A program made the position numbers and the translations under genes. The notes under the pieces are model-generated. The model was not told the DNA's origin, made no database searches, and saw only the letters and a program-made list of their open reading frames with translations. Below are positions 26,432-35,508 of a stretch of 64,000 nt of DNA, piece after piece. Origin of the DNA: an uncultured Marinobacterium sp. GTDB taxonomy: Bacteria > Pseudomonadota > Gammaproteobacteria > Pseudomonadales > Balneatricaceae. Position 1 is the first letter of the stretch. Every line of letters starts with the position of its first letter. Location: the NCBI GenBank assembly GCA_947501565.1, contig CANMWJ010000019.1, positions 1 to 64,000 of the forward strand. Reading direction: 5' to 3'.

Positions 26432-26896
26432 ATGGATATTCGTAAAGTTAAGAAGCTTATCGAACTGCTTGAAGAATCCAACATCAACGAAATCGAGATC
26501 AAGGAAGGCGAAGAGTCTGTACGCATCAGCCGCGGCAGCAGTGTTGCTGCAGCACCTGCTGTAGCTTACGCAGCTCCAGCTCCAGTTGCTGCTGCACCGG
26601 CTCCGGCGGCTGCGCCAGCTGCTGCAGCAGAGCCAGCTGCAGAAGCTGCTCCTGCGACTTCCGGTCACGTTGTTACTTCTCCGATGGTTGGTACTTTCTA
26701 CCGTTCCCCATCCCCAAGCTCTCCATCCTTCGTTGAAGTTGGCCAGACTGTTAAAGTGGGCGACGTAATCTGCATCGTGGAAGCGATGAAGATGATGAAC
26801 CAGATCGAAGCGGATAAAGCCGGCGTTGTGGAAGCGATTCTGGCAGAAGACGGTCAGCCGGTTGAATTCGACCAGCCGCTGGTTACCATCGTTTAA
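26432..26896 (+). CDS. accB: Biotin carboxyl carrier protein of acetyl-CoA carboxylase
   Basis: AccB carries the biotin that is carboxylated by AccC and passed to acetyl-CoA by AccAD, starting fatty acid synthesis. In this 154-residue protein residues 1-35 form the N-terminal domain, residues 36-77 an Ala/Pro-rich flexible linker, and residues 78-154 the biotinyl domain. Biotin is attached at Lys120 in EAMKM. The gene lies 42 bases after aroQ and 33 bases before accC. Confidence 0.97.
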   Translation: MDIRKVKKLIELLEESNINEIEIKEGEESVRISRGSSVAAAPAVAYAAPAPVAAAPAPAAAPAAAAEPAAEAAPATSGHVVTSPMVGTFYRSPSPSSPSFVEVGQTVKVGDVICIVEAMKMMNQIEADKAGVVEAILAEDGQPVEFDQPLVTIV

Positions 26897-26929
26897 GCGC
26901 TCCCTCAGACCTGATTCAAGGACATCCAG

Positions 26930-28273
26930 ATGCTGGAAAAAGTTGTCATTGCCAACCGGGGTGAGATTGCACTGCGCATCCTGCGTGCCTGCAAAGAGCT
27001 GGGCATCAAGACCGTAGCGATCCACTCCAAGGCTGACCGCGACCTGATGCATGTACGCCTTGCAGATGAAGCAGTCTGCATCGGTCCGGCGCCATCCCCT
27101 CAGAGTTACCTGAACATCCCTGCAATCATCGCGGCTGCGGAAGTCACCGACGCCATGGGTATCCACCCTGGTTACGGTTTCCTGGCTGAAAACGCAGATT
27201 TCGCCGAACAGGTTGAACGTTCCGGTTTCCAGTTCATCGGCCCGAAAGCTGAAACCATCCGCCTGATGGGCGACAAGGTTTCCGCTATCGAAGCGATGAA
27301 AAAAGCAGGTGTACCAACCGTACCGGGTTCTGACGGCCCGCTGCCGGTAGACGACGGCGAAGCGATGAAGAAGATCGCTCTGCGCATCGGTTACCCGGTA
27401 ATCATCAAAGCGGCTGCCGGTGGTGGTGGTCGTGGTATGCGCGTGGTTCACTCTGAAGCATCTCTGCTGAACTCTGTACACGTTACCCGCTCCGAAGCCG
27501 CTGCTGCTTTCGGCGACGACACTGTGTACATGGAGAAATTCCTGGAAAACCCTCGTCACGTGGAAGTACAGGTTCTGGCCGACGGTCAGGGCAACGCTAT
27601 CCACCTGTACGACCGTGATTGCTCCATGCAGCGCCGTCACCAGAAAGTGGTTGAGGAAGCTCCGGCACCACACCTGGACCCAGCTGCACGTGCTGAAGTA
27701 CTGCAGTCTTGTGTCGATGCATGTATTGAGATCGGCTATCGCGGTGCGGGCACCTTCGAGTTCCTGTACGAAGACGGCGGTTTCTACTTCATCGAGATGA
27801 ACACCCGTGTACAGGTAGAGCACCCGGTTACTGAGATGATCACTGGCGTGGACATCGTGAAAGAGCAGCTGCGTATCGCATCTGGTCAGCCACTGTCCAT
27901 CAAACAGGAAGACATCAAGGTACAGGGCCACGCGTTCGAGTGCCGTATCAATGCGGAAGACCCGAAATCGTTCCTGCCGAGCCCAGGTACCGTGAAGCAC
28001 TTCCACGCTCCAGGCGGCTTCGGCATCCGTGTCGACTCTCACCTGTACAGTGGTTACACCGTACCACCGCACTACGATTCCCTGATCGCCAAGCTGATCA
28101 GCTTCGCAGAGGACCGTGAAACCGCGCTGACCCGTATGCGTAACGCGCTGGATGAGGCTCTGATCGACGGTATTCGCACCAACATCCCACTGCATCAGGA
28201 TATCGTTCGCGATGCACACTTCCAGGAAGGTGGCGTAAACATCCACTACCTGGAGAAGAAGCTGGGACTTTAA
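26930..28273 (+). CDS. accC: Biotin carboxylase subunit of acetyl-CoA carboxylase
   Basis: AccC carboxylates biotin on AccB using ATP and bicarbonate. The 447-residue protein has the N-terminal preATP-grasp segment [20 protein letters not shown], the ATP-grasp glycine loop [14 protein letters not shown] near residue 160, and the [20 protein letters not shown] metal and catalytic block near 275. The length matches E. coli AccC (449). AAGGA lies 8 bases before the ATG. A strong terminator closes the transcript. Confidence 0.98.
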   Translation: MLEKVVIANRGEIALRILRACKELGIKTVAIHSKADRDLMHVRLADEAVCIGPAPSPQSYLNIPAIIAAAEVTDAMGIHPGYGFLAENADFAEQVERSGFQFIGPKAETIRLMGDKVSAIEAMKKAGVPTVPGSDGPLPVDDGEAMKKIALRIGYPVIIKAAAGGGGRGMRVVHSEASLLNSVHVTRSEAAAAFGDDTVYMEKFLENPRHVEVQVLADGQGNAIHLYDRDCSMQRRHQKVVEEAPAPHLDPAARAEVLQSCVDACIEIGYRGAGTFEFLYEDGGFYFIEMNTRVQVEHPVTEMITGVDIVKEQLRIASGQPLSIKQEDIKVQGHAFECRINAEDPKSFLPSPGTVKHFHAPGGFGIRVDSHLYSGYTVPPHYDSLIAKLISFAEDRETALTRMRNALDEALIDGIRTNIPLHQDIVRDAHFQEGGVNIHYLEKKLGL

Positions 28274-28296
28274 TCCTGCGCGGATTAATCCACTAG

Positions 28297-28323
28297 AAAA
28301 GCCCGCCTTGTGCGGGCTTTTTT
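28297..28323 (+). terminator. Rho-independent terminator of aroQ-accBC
   Basis: AAAAGCCCGC (28297-28306) pairs with GCGGGCTTTT (28312-28321), loop CTTGT, continuing into T residues. Confidence 0.92.
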
Positions 28324-28421
28324 GTGCCTGCTTTAAATAAACGCGGGATCATTGATCACTATCTCCCGAAGCTGCGTATAAGGCGATATACTGACCCCTC
28401 TCTCGTGAACTGGAACAGATC

Positions 28422-29315
28422 ATGCCTTGGCTACAGATAAAACTTACTACCACCCCGGACCATGCCGAGCAGTACGAAGATATCCTGCTGGCAGCAGGCT
28501 GCGCTTCCGTTACTTATCAGGACAACAAAGACCAGCCAATTTTTGAACCGGAACTGGGCACCACCCCTCTCTGGGACAGCACCATCGTCACCGGTTTATT
28601 CTCCGCTGACCATGATCTGGACGCGACCAACACCTTTATCCAGCAGGCTCACAATCAGCTGTTTCCAAACCTGCCTCTACCAGCGATCAAGGAAGAGATT
28701 CTGGAAGACAAGGATTGGGAACGCGAGTGGATGGACAACTACCATCCGATGCAGTTTGGCAAGCGCCTCTGGGTTTGCCCGAGCTGGCGCGAAGCCCCGG
28801 AACCAGATGCCGTGAATATGATGCTGGATCCGGGTCTGGCATTCGGCACCGGTACCCACCCGACCACCGCGCTCTGTCTGGAGTGGCTGGACGGTCAGGA
28901 AATGAACGATTTCGAGGTCGTTGATTACGGCTGTGGCTCCGGCATTCTTGGCATCGCATCCCTGTTGCTTGGCGCCAAACATGTCACCGCTATCGACATT
29001 GATCTGCAGGCCCTGCAAGCCACCAAAGACAATCTCGCACGCAACAAACTTGAAGATGCACGCCTCAACGTGTTCCTGCCGGAAAAAGCCCCGCAAATCG
29101 AGGGCGATCTGGTCGTTGCCAATATTCTGGCGGGACCTCTGGTGGAACTGGCGCCAACCATCGCCAGCCACGTCCGCTCCGGTGGCAAGCTTGCGCTGTC
29201 GGGCTTATTGGTCGACCAGGCCGAATCGATTCAGGCTGCGTACTCCGAATGGTTTGACCTGGAACCCTATGCCGAGCGCGAAGGCTGGATCCGCATCTCC
29301 GGTGTAAAACGCTGA
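28422..29315 (+). CDS. prmA: Ribosomal protein L11 methyltransferase
   Basis: PrmA trimethylates several amino groups of ribosomal protein L11 with S-adenosylmethionine. The 297-residue protein has an N-terminal L11-recognition domain (residues 1-60). A Rossmann methyltransferase domain follows, with motif I VDYGCGSGILGIAS near residue 165 and the post-motif VVANILAGPLVELAP near 230. The preceding block DPGLAFGTGTHPTT is diagnostic of PrmA. The length matches E. coli (293). It lies upstream of dusB-fis, a common gammaproteobacterial order, but a hairpin and promoter separate them. Confidence 0.96.
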   Translation: MPWLQIKLTTTPDHAEQYEDILLAAGCASVTYQDNKDQPIFEPELGTTPLWDSTIVTGLFSADHDLDATNTFIQQAHNQLFPNLPLPAIKEEILEDKDWEREWMDNYHPMQFGKRLWVCPSWREAPEPDAVNMMLDPGLAFGTGTHPTTALCLEWLDGQEMNDFEVVDYGCGSGILGIASLLLGAKHVTAIDIDLQALQATKDNLARNKLEDARLNVFLPEKAPQIEGDLVVANILAGPLVELAPTIASHVRSGGKLALSGLLVDQAESIQAAYSEWFDLEPYAEREGWIRISGVKR

Positions 29316-29345
29316 TCACCAACGAGGCCCAGCTCAGCCAATTAT

Positions 29346-29368
29346 GAGGGGATATTCAAAATCCCCTC
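29346..29368 (+). terminator. Hairpin after prmA
   Basis: GAGGGGAT (29346-29353) pairs with ATCCCCTC (29361-29368) around a 7-base loop. No T run is present, so a weak or Rho-assisted terminator is possible. Confidence 0.4.
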
Positions 29369-29473
29369 TCATCTCCCTGCCCCAGGCTACAAGCCGCGTC
29401 CCACAACGTTTCCTGAAGCTTAATTCCCAGAAACAGTCAAGCCAAAAATCGTACAAAAAACCATCAAAACGGC

Positions 29474-29502
29474 TTGGACCTCACCGTCTGAAGCGTTATC
29501 AT
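29474..29502 (+). promoter_or_regulatory. Candidate promoter of the dusB-fis operon
   Basis: TTGGAC (29474-29479) and TATCAT (29497-29502) are 17 bases apart. A GC-rich discriminator (TGTCCGCC) follows. GC-rich discriminators are known at the E. coli fis promoter, which is under stringent control. Confidence 0.4.
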
Positions 29503-29585
29503 TGTCCGCCTTCCTTGTTTGAAATTAAGTGCTGAAGCCTTCGTTCGCTTCAACGTACTTCTTTTACCCAAAATTAAGGTAAACC

Positions 29586-30569
29586 ATGTTCCGAATAGGA
29601 CCTTATACCATTGAAAGTCAGACTATTCTGGCCCCGATGGCTGGTGTCACGGACCGACCTTTTCGGCAGCTGTGCCGTCAGTTCGGTGCGGGACTGGTCG
29701 TGTCGGAAATGGTTACCTCAGACACCCGTCTCTGGAAATCCCGCAAGTCCACCTACCGTCTCAACCATCAGGGTGAAACGGAGCCCCGCTCCGTGCAGAT
29801 CGCTGGCGGTGATGCGGCTATGATGGCGGACGCAGCCCGGATGAATGTTGAGCGCGGCGCCCAGATTATCGACATCAATATGGGTTGCCCTGCGAAGAAG
29901 GTCTGCAATAAAGCGGCAGGTTCTGCGCTTTTACGGGATGAGCAACTGGTCAGCGACATTCTGCACACTGTCGCTGGCGCTGTGGATGTACCTGTCACAC
30001 TGAAATTCCGCACCGGCTGGGATCTGGAAAGCCGCAACGCCCTGAACATCGCCCGCATGGCGGAAGATGCAGGTATTGCGGCCCTTGCTCTGCATGGCAG
30101 AACCCGTGCTTGCGGCTACAAAGGTGCTGCGGAGTACGACACAATCGCTGCGGTGAAACAGGCAGTATCTATTCCGGTATTTGCCAACGGGGACATTACC
30201 TCACCGCGAAAAGCCAAAGCGGTTATCGAACATACCGACGTGGATGCGGTGATGATCGGCCGCGGAGCTCAGGGACGGCCCTGGTTATTCAGGGAGATTA
30301 ACCATTACCTTCAAACAGGTGAGACTCTGGAAGCACCCTCACTGGATGAGATTAAATCGATTCTGCTGGGACATCATCAGGAGCTACAAACCTTTTACGG
30401 CGACTACTTAGGCGTTCGGATCGCTCGAAAGCACGTAGGGTGGTACCTGCAAGACCAGCCGGAGGGCCAGACCTTCCGTAAAGAATTCAACGCATTGGAA
30501 ACAGCAGCAGATCAGGTCGCAGCGCTCGAGCGGTATTTCGAGACCCTGCGCGAAGATCTGGCTGCCTGA
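29586..30569 (+). CDS. dusB: tRNA-dihydrouridine synthase B
   Basis: DusB is an FMN enzyme that reduces uridine to dihydrouridine in the D loop of tRNAs. The 327-residue protein has the TIM-barrel motif [15 protein letters not shown] at residues 16-30, [21 protein letters not shown] near 98 with the catalytic cysteine region, and [16 protein letters not shown] near 167. It lies directly upstream of fis with a 20-base gap, the same operon structure as in E. coli, where dusB precedes fis in one transcript. Confidence 0.96.
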   Translation: MFRIGPYTIESQTILAPMAGVTDRPFRQLCRQFGAGLVVSEMVTSDTRLWKSRKSTYRLNHQGETEPRSVQIAGGDAAMMADAARMNVERGAQIIDINMGCPAKKVCNKAAGSALLRDEQLVSDILHTVAGAVDVPVTLKFRTGWDLESRNALNIARMAEDAGIAALALHGRTRACGYKGAAEYDTIAAVKQAVSIPVFANGDITSPRKAKAVIEHTDVDAVMIGRGAQGRPWLFREINHYLQTGETLEAPSLDEIKSILLGHHQELQTFYGDYLGVRIARKHVGWYLQDQPEGQTFRKEFNALETAADQVAALERYFETLREDLAA

Positions 30570-30589
30570 CAGACTGGATACGTAATACA

Positions 30590-30874
30590 GTGGAATACAA
30601 AGACATTACTCAACCGACTCTCGCTCAGAACGCAACAGCGGAAACCGGCAGCACCCTGCGCGACAGCGTGCACCTGTCCCTGACCAACTACTTCCGTCAG
30701 CTGGATGGTCAACCGGTTACCGATGTGTACCAGATGGTACTGTCCGAGATCGAAGCACCTCTGTTTGAGTCCGTCATGGCTTACACCAAGGACAATCAGA
30801 CTAAGGCGTCTCAGGTACTCGGTCTGAACCGCGGCACCCTGCGCAAGAAGCTGAAACAGTACGGTTTGCTGTAA
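30590..30874 (+). CDS. fis: Nucleoid-associated regulator Fis
   Basis: Fis bends DNA and regulates stable RNA genes, recombination and supercoiling during rapid growth. The 94-residue protein has the N-terminal beta-hairpin region and dimerising helices (residues 20-70). A C-terminal helix-turn-helix follows, [20 protein letters not shown], at about residues 71-90. It is slightly shorter than E. coli Fis (98). The start is GTG at 30590, since no ATG fits the family N terminus. A non-ATG start may limit translation. Confidence 0.95.
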   Translation: MEYKDITQPTLAQNATAETGSTLRDSVHLSLTNYFRQLDGQPVTDVYQMVLSEIEAPLFESVMAYTKDNQTKASQVLGLNRGTLRKKLKQYGLL

Positions 30875-30908
30875 TCGTTTTCTCTTTTATATCGGAACCC
30901 TAATTACC

Positions 30909-32486
30909 ATGGCAGAGAACACCACTCCTGTACGCCGCGCGCTGATCAGTGTGTCAGACAAAACCGGCATCGTAGAATTCGCTCAGGCACTGAACGCCCG
31001 CGGTGTCGAAATTCTTTCCACTGGCGGCACTTATAAGCTGCTGAAAGAGAACGACATCCCGGCGGTAGAAGTCTCCGACTATACCGGTTTCCCTGAGATG
31101 ATGGACGGCCGCGTAAAAACCCTGCACCCGAAAGTACACGGCGGCATCTTGGGCCGTCGCGGCACCGACGATGCGGTAATGAACGAACACGGTATCACCC
31201 CAATCGATATGGTTGTTGTGAACCTGTACCCGTTCGAACAGACCATCAACCGTCCTGATTGCGATCTGCCACTGGCGATCGAAAACATCGATATCGGTGG
31301 TCCAACCATGGTGCGCTCTGCTGCGAAAAACCACAAAGATGTGGCGATCGTGGTAAATGCTTCCGATTACGACGCCGTTGCTGCTGAACTGGACAACGGT
31401 GGTCTGAGCTACAAAACCCGCTTTGACCTGGCGGTTAAAGCGTTCGAACACACCGCCGCGTACGACGGCATGATCGCCAACTACCTGGGTGCGATCGTTG
31501 AAGGCGAAGAAGAAGCTCCGGCTGACTTCCCACGTACCTTCAACACCCAGTTCGTGAAAGCGCAGGATATGCGTTACGGCGAGAATCCACACCAGCGTGC
31601 GGCGTTCTACGTTGAAGCAAACCCAGCAGAAGCCTCTGTTTCTACTGCTAAGCAGCTGCAGGGTAAGGCACTGTCCTTCAACAACGTTGCAGATACCGAT
31701 GCTGCACTGGAGTGCGTTAAATCTTTCGAATTGCCTGCATGTGTCATCGTTAAGCACGCTAACCCTTGCGGTGTAGCGATCGGCGACGACATCCTGGCTG
31801 CCTACGAGCGTGCGTTCCAGACCGACCCGACCTCTGCCTTCGGCGGCATCATCGCGTTCAACCGCGAGCTGGATGCAACCACTGCTAAGGCGATCGTTGA
31901 CCGTCAGTTCGTGGAAGTGATCATCGCGCCAAGCGTTGCTGAAGAAGCCTCCGAAATCGTTTCTGCTAAGCCAAACGTGCGCCTGCTGGAGTGCGGTCAG
32001 TGGTCTGCAGAACGTGCACAGAGCTTCGACTACAAGCGCGTAAACGGCGGTCTGCTGGTTCAGGACCGTGACCTGGGCAAAGTTGAGCAGTCTGAACTGA
32101 AGGTCGTGACCAAACGTCAGCCTTCCGAAGAGGAACTGCGTGACCTGATGTTCTGCTGGGAAGTTGCTAAGTCTGTTAAGTCCAACGCGATTGTATACGC
32201 GAAAGACGGCCAGACCATCGGTGTAGGCGCAGGTCAGATGAGCCGCGTTTACTCTGCGAAGATCGCTGGCATCAAAGCCGCTGACGAAGGTCTGCAGGTG
32301 GAAGGTTCCGTGATGGCATCTGACGCGTTCTTCCCGTTCCGTGACGGTATTGATGCAGCGGCTGCCGCAGGTATCAAAGCGATCATCCAGCCGGGTGGCT
32401 CTATGCGCGATCAGGAAGTGATCGACGCAGCTGACGAAGCGGGCATCGCCATGGTCTTCACCGGCATGCGCCACTTCCGCCACTAA
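30909..32486 (+). CDS. purH: AICAR transformylase / IMP cyclohydrolase
   Basis: PurH catalyses the last two steps of IMP synthesis: formyl transfer to AICAR and ring closure. In this 525-residue protein the N-terminal cyclohydrolase domain (about 1-200) has [14 protein letters not shown] and [17 protein letters not shown]. The C-terminal transformylase domain contains [13 protein letters not shown] (the catalytic Lys and His region) near 279 and FFPFRDGID near 475. It follows fis by 34 bases, so a shared transcript is possible. Codon use is strongly biased, suggesting high expression. Confidence 0.97.
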   Translation: MAENTTPVRRALISVSDKTGIVEFAQALNARGVEILSTGGTYKLLKENDIPAVEVSDYTGFPEMMDGRVKTLHPKVHGGILGRRGTDDAVMNEHGITPIDMVVVNLYPFEQTINRPDCDLPLAIENIDIGGPTMVRSAAKNHKDVAIVVNASDYDAVAAELDNGGLSYKTRFDLAVKAFEHTAAYDGMIANYLGAIVEGEEEAPADFPRTFNTQFVKAQDMRYGENPHQRAAFYVEANPAEASVSTAKQLQGKALSFNNVADTDAALECVKSFELPACVIVKHANPCGVAIGDDILAAYERAFQTDPTSAFGGIIAFNRELDATTAKAIVDRQFVEVIIAPSVAEEASEIVSAKPNVRLLECGQWSAERAQSFDYKRVNGGLLVQDRDLGKVEQSELKVVTKRQPSEEELRDLMFCWEVAKSVKSNAIVYAKDGQTIGVGAGQMSRVYSAKIAGIKAADEGLQVEGSVMASDAFFPFRDGIDAAAAAGIKAIIQPGGSMRDQEVIDAADEAGIAMVFTGMRHFRH

Positions 32487-32507
32487 GCGGTCACAAAGAA
32501 CAACCCA

Positions 32508-32530
32508 GTAGCCCGGCATGTCCGGGCTGC
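32508..32530 (+). promoter_or_regulatory. Hairpin between purH and purD
   Basis: GTAGCCCGG (32508-32516) pairs with CCGGGCTGC (32522-32530) with one G-U pair, in the 66-base gap between purH and purD. No T run follows. It may stabilise mRNA or tune read-through. Confidence 0.45.
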
Positions 32531-32552
32531 TCTGTGTTTAGAGGATAAAAAC

Positions 32553-33842
32553 ATGAAAGTACTGATTATCGGTTCTGGCGGTCGTGAACACGCGCTGGCA
32601 TGGGCTGCGGCACGTGACAGCAAGGTGACTGAAGTTTTCGTTGCACCAGGTAACGCTGCGACTGCATCCGAAGAGAAGATGCAGAACGTTGCCATCGACG
32701 TAATGGACCTGGACGGCCTGCGCAACTTCGCCAAAGACAACGGCGTTGGCCTGACCATCGTGGGTCCTGAAGCGCCGCTGGTTGCTGGCGTGGTTAACCA
32801 CTTCCAGGCAGAAGGCCTGCGCATCTTCGGCCCAACCGAAGGCGCTGCGCAGCTGGAAGGCTCCAAAGCGTTCACCAAAGACTTCCTGGCGCGCCACAAC
32901 ATCCCGACTGCGGAATATGAGAACTTCACCGAGATCGAACCTGCCCTGGCGTACGTGCGCGAAAAAGGCGCACCGATCGTGGTTAAAGCTGACGGTCTGG
33001 CCGCAGGTAAAGGCGTTATCGTTGCGATGACCCTGGAAGAAGCGGAAGACGCAATCAAGGACATGCTGGCCGGTAACGCATTCGGCGACGCGGGTAGCCG
33101 CGTGGTGATCGAAGAATTCCTGGACGGTGAAGAAGCGTCCTACATTGTGATCGTCGACGGTGACAACGTACTGCCGATGGCAACCAGCCAAGACCACAAA
33201 CGCGTGGGTAACGGCGACACCGGTCTGAACACCGGCGGCATGGGCGCATACTCCCCTGCTCCTGTTGTGACTCCAGAGATCGATCAGCGCATCATGGACG
33301 AAGTGATCATGCCAACTGTTAACGGCATGAAAGCGGAAGGCAACGAATACGTGGGTTTCCTGTACGCCGGTCTGATGATCGATGCCGATGGCACCCCGAA
33401 AGTGATCGAGTACAACTGCCGCTTCGGTGACCCTGAAACTCAGCCGATCATGCTGCGTCTGAAATCCAGCCTGGTTGACATGTGTGACGCTGCGCTGGAC
33501 AAGAAACTGGCTGAAACCACTGCCGAGTGGGATGAGCGTAAGTCCGTTGGTGTTGTGATGGCTGCGGGTGGTTACCCTGGTAGTTACGACAAAGGCGACG
33601 TGATCAGCTTCCCGGCAGAGTGTCCTGAGGGAACTAAAATCTTCCACGCAGGGACTAAGCTCGACGACGCGGGTAACGTGGTAACTGCCGGTGGTCGTGT
33701 TCTGTGTGTAACTGCACTGGGCGACACCGTTACCGATGCTCAGCAGCGCGCTTACGCTCTGTTGAACGAAGTAAGCTGGAAAGACGCATATTTCCGTACT
33801 GATATCGCCTACCGTGCAATCGCACGCGAACAGGGCGAATAA
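32553..33842 (+). CDS. purD: Phosphoribosylamine-glycine ligase
   Basis: PurD (GARS) joins glycine to phosphoribosylamine with ATP, the second step of purine synthesis. The 429-residue ATP-grasp protein starts MKVLIIGSGGREHALAWA. It has VVKADGLAAGKGVIVA near residue 147, the FLDGEEAS metal-binding region, and GDTGLNTGGMGAYSPAP near 226. The length matches E. coli PurD (429). AGAGGA lies 8 bases before the ATG. It is the distal gene of the purHD unit. Confidence 0.97.
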   Translation: MKVLIIGSGGREHALAWAAARDSKVTEVFVAPGNAATASEEKMQNVAIDVMDLDGLRNFAKDNGVGLTIVGPEAPLVAGVVNHFQAEGLRIFGPTEGAAQLEGSKAFTKDFLARHNIPTAEYENFTEIEPALAYVREKGAPIVVKADGLAAGKGVIVAMTLEEAEDAIKDMLAGNAFGDAGSRVVIEEFLDGEEASYIVIVDGDNVLPMATSQDHKRVGNGDTGLNTGGMGAYSPAPVVTPEIDQRIMDEVIMPTVNGMKAEGNEYVGFLYAGLMIDADGTPKVIEYNCRFGDPETQPIMLRLKSSLVDMCDAALDKKLAETTAEWDERKSVGVVMAAGGYPGSYDKGDVISFPAECPEGTKIFHAGTKLDDAGNVVTAGGRVLCVTALGDTVTDAQQRAYALLNEVSWKDAYFRTDIAYRAIAREQGE

Positions 33843-33906
33843 GGCGGCTGGGGTACAGGCTCACACCTGAAGCACATCAAAGGCGCTGAGCCCCCAGACT
33901 CAGCAT

Positions 33907-33935
33907 GAAGAGAGCCCCGATCCAGGGTTCTCTTC
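33907..33935 (+). terminator. Hairpin after purD
   Basis: GAAGAGAGCCC (33907-33917) pairs with GGGTTCTCTTC (33925-33935), one G-U pair. A pyrimidine-rich stretch rather than a pure T run follows. Confidence 0.5.
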
Positions 33936-34026
33936 ACCGTCTCTTCCCTCTTTATATAGCAGCACCTGTTTCGCCGCGTTTTTACAGGGAACCGGCCAGC
34001 CACTGCAAACACAGCGGCAGCCTGTT

Positions 34027-34032
34027 TATAAT
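34027..34032 (+). promoter_or_regulatory. -10 box of the TPR gene promoter
   Basis: An exact TATAAT lies 40 bases before the ATG at 34072. The -35 match is poor (CTGCAA at 18-base spacing). Confidence 0.45.
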
Positions 34033-34071
34033 ATCCGATTCAGAAAAACGTTCACGGTTTCGATTAAACAC

Positions 34072-35445
34072 ATGGCATCGCTAACTCACGCACCTGGAAA
34101 GAAAAGATGGCTTCCTCTGGCAATCGCTGCGATCGTAGCAGGGGTTGTCGTATACAGCGTATTGGATCGCCCTGAAGAGACCGTTACGCCGCCCAGCAGC
34201 GCCGTAACTGACGCTCCCAACCAGGCCTACCTTGACCGCGCCCGCAATCAGAGCGGAGAAGGTCGCTACCAGGCCGCACTGGCAACACTGGACGAGATGC
34301 CCGATGCGGACGCCAGCATGGATGCCGAACTGCTGAGAGCAACGATTCTGCTGCAAAGCGGACAAACCCGCGAAGCAGAAACTCTGCTTAATGAGCTGCG
34401 TGAACAATACCCAACACGCCCTGAGCCGCTGAATAACCTCGCGGTGATCTACGCCGAATCCGGCGATACCGGACGTGCGATTGAAACCCTGCAGCTTGCG
34501 TTCAGCACCCACTCCAGTTACGCCAAGGTCTATCAGAACCTGAGTGACATGTACGCTGTACTGGCTGCAGAGGCGTATAACAAAGCACTGGGCCTGCCGA
34601 AAAGCAACAGCGGTGCACAGCTGGCGATGATCGACCAGTTTGGCGAACAGACCGCGCCTGTTGCCGAAACTGTGCTGGCACAGGATACGGCGCCACCTGC
34701 ACCTGCGATTGCAGATAACAGTGCAACAGCCCAGACAAACGAAGCTCCGACCGAACAACCAGCTGCGCAGGCCGACAACAGCCCAGCAGTAGCGGCTCAG
34801 ACATCAACCCCAGATTTGAGCGACACTAAGCTGCCTTATACCAATGTGGTGATGAATGAGGCGGATTCGGATGCCATCGTTGCCGCTCAGACCTCCAATG
34901 AGGATCCGGCCGCAGCACCAAGCAACAACGCACTGGATCCGGAAGTATTCCGCACCACACCGCAGGAACAGGCGATTGTTCGCGATACACAACGTGCCGA
35001 AGAGCTTCTGGCCAGCCTGAATACCGGAACCGCCCCAACTGCGGACAGCACGCTGTCTGATGTCGCTCCGCTACCGCTGGAAACCAACCCGGCTCCTGAA
35101 CCCACGCCGGAAGACGCGGTTAAACAGCACCTGACCCAATGGGCACAGGCATGGTCAGCTCAGAGCGTTGATGACTACGTACGGGCGTATGTGGATAACT
35201 ACCAGCCAAACCGCAACACCAGCCACCAGCAGTGGCTGAAACAGCGTACTGACCGTCTGACCAAACCAAGCTTCATCAAGGTAAGCCTGCGTGACATTAA
35301 AGTACGCATGATCTCCGATACACGGGCTGAAGCTACCTTCCGTCAGATCTACCGTTCCGACCGCTACCGCGATTCCGAACGAAAGAAAGTCCGCCTGATC
35401 CAACGTGCTTCTGGCTGGAAAATCCTGCAGGAAGGCAAACAGTAA
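34072..35445 (+). CDS. Membrane-anchored TPR protein with NTF2-like (Csd6-type) C-terminal domain
   Basis: This 457-residue protein has one N-terminal membrane anchor (residues about 13-29) after a basic start. TPR-like helical repeats at about 45-185 include YAKVYQNLSDMYAVLAAEAYNKALGL. A long Ala/Pro/Gln/Thr-rich linker (about 200-345) follows, then a C-terminal domain (about 350-457) with the pattern WAQAWSAQSVDDYVRAYVDNY and KVRLIQRASGWKILQEG. This NTF2-like domain also ends the neighbouring L,D-transpeptidase-like protein on the opposite strand. The layout suggests a periplasmic scaffold for cell-wall enzymes, reaching across the linker. The function is inferred only. Confidence 0.78.
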   Translation: MASLTHAPGKKRWLPLAIAAIVAGVVVYSVLDRPEETVTPPSSAVTDAPNQAYLDRARNQSGEGRYQAALATLDEMPDADASMDAELLRATILLQSGQTREAETLLNELREQYPTRPEPLNNLAVIYAESGDTGRAIETLQLAFSTHSSYAKVYQNLSDMYAVLAAEAYNKALGLPKSNSGAQLAMIDQFGEQTAPVAETVLAQDTAPPAPAIADNSATAQTNEAPTEQPAAQADNSPAVAAQTSTPDLSDTKLPYTNVVMNEADSDAIVAAQTSNEDPAAAPSNNALDPEVFRTTPQEQAIVRDTQRAEELLASLNTGTAPTADSTLSDVAPLPLETNPAPEPTPEDAVKQHLTQWAQAWSAQSVDDYVRAYVDNYQPNRNTSHQQWLKQRTDRLTKPSFIKVSLRDIKVRMISDTRAEATFRQIYRSDRYRDSERKKVRLIQRASGWKILQEGKQ

Positions 35446-35449
35446 ACAT

Positions 35450-35478
35450 AAAAAAGCCCTTCATCGAAGGGCTTTTTT
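35450..35478. terminator. Bidirectional terminator
   Basis: AAAAAAGCCCTTC (35450-35462) pairs with GAAGGGCTTTTTT (35466-35478) around a 3-base loop. Both strands have T runs, serving the TPR gene and the convergent transpeptidase gene. Confidence 0.94.
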
Positions 35479-35508
35479 AGTGTTTGATCACAGGCGGTTG
35501 CTGATGGC

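Noticed and set aside
26540-26665. Repetitive Ala/Pro codons within accB
   Set aside because: This is the flexible linker normal for biotin carrier proteins, not a tandem repeat element.
26423-28246. A 607-residue open frame antisense to accB-accC
   Set aside because: It is His/Arg/Val/Phe-rich with no family resemblance and lies exactly opposite two certain genes with strong codon bias, so it is a shadow frame.
30954-32519. A 521-residue open frame antisense to purH
   Set aside because: Same cause: it mirrors the biased codons of purH and has no motif or ribosome-binding site.
32538-33647. A 369-residue open frame antisense to purD
   Set aside because: Shadow of a highly biased gene.
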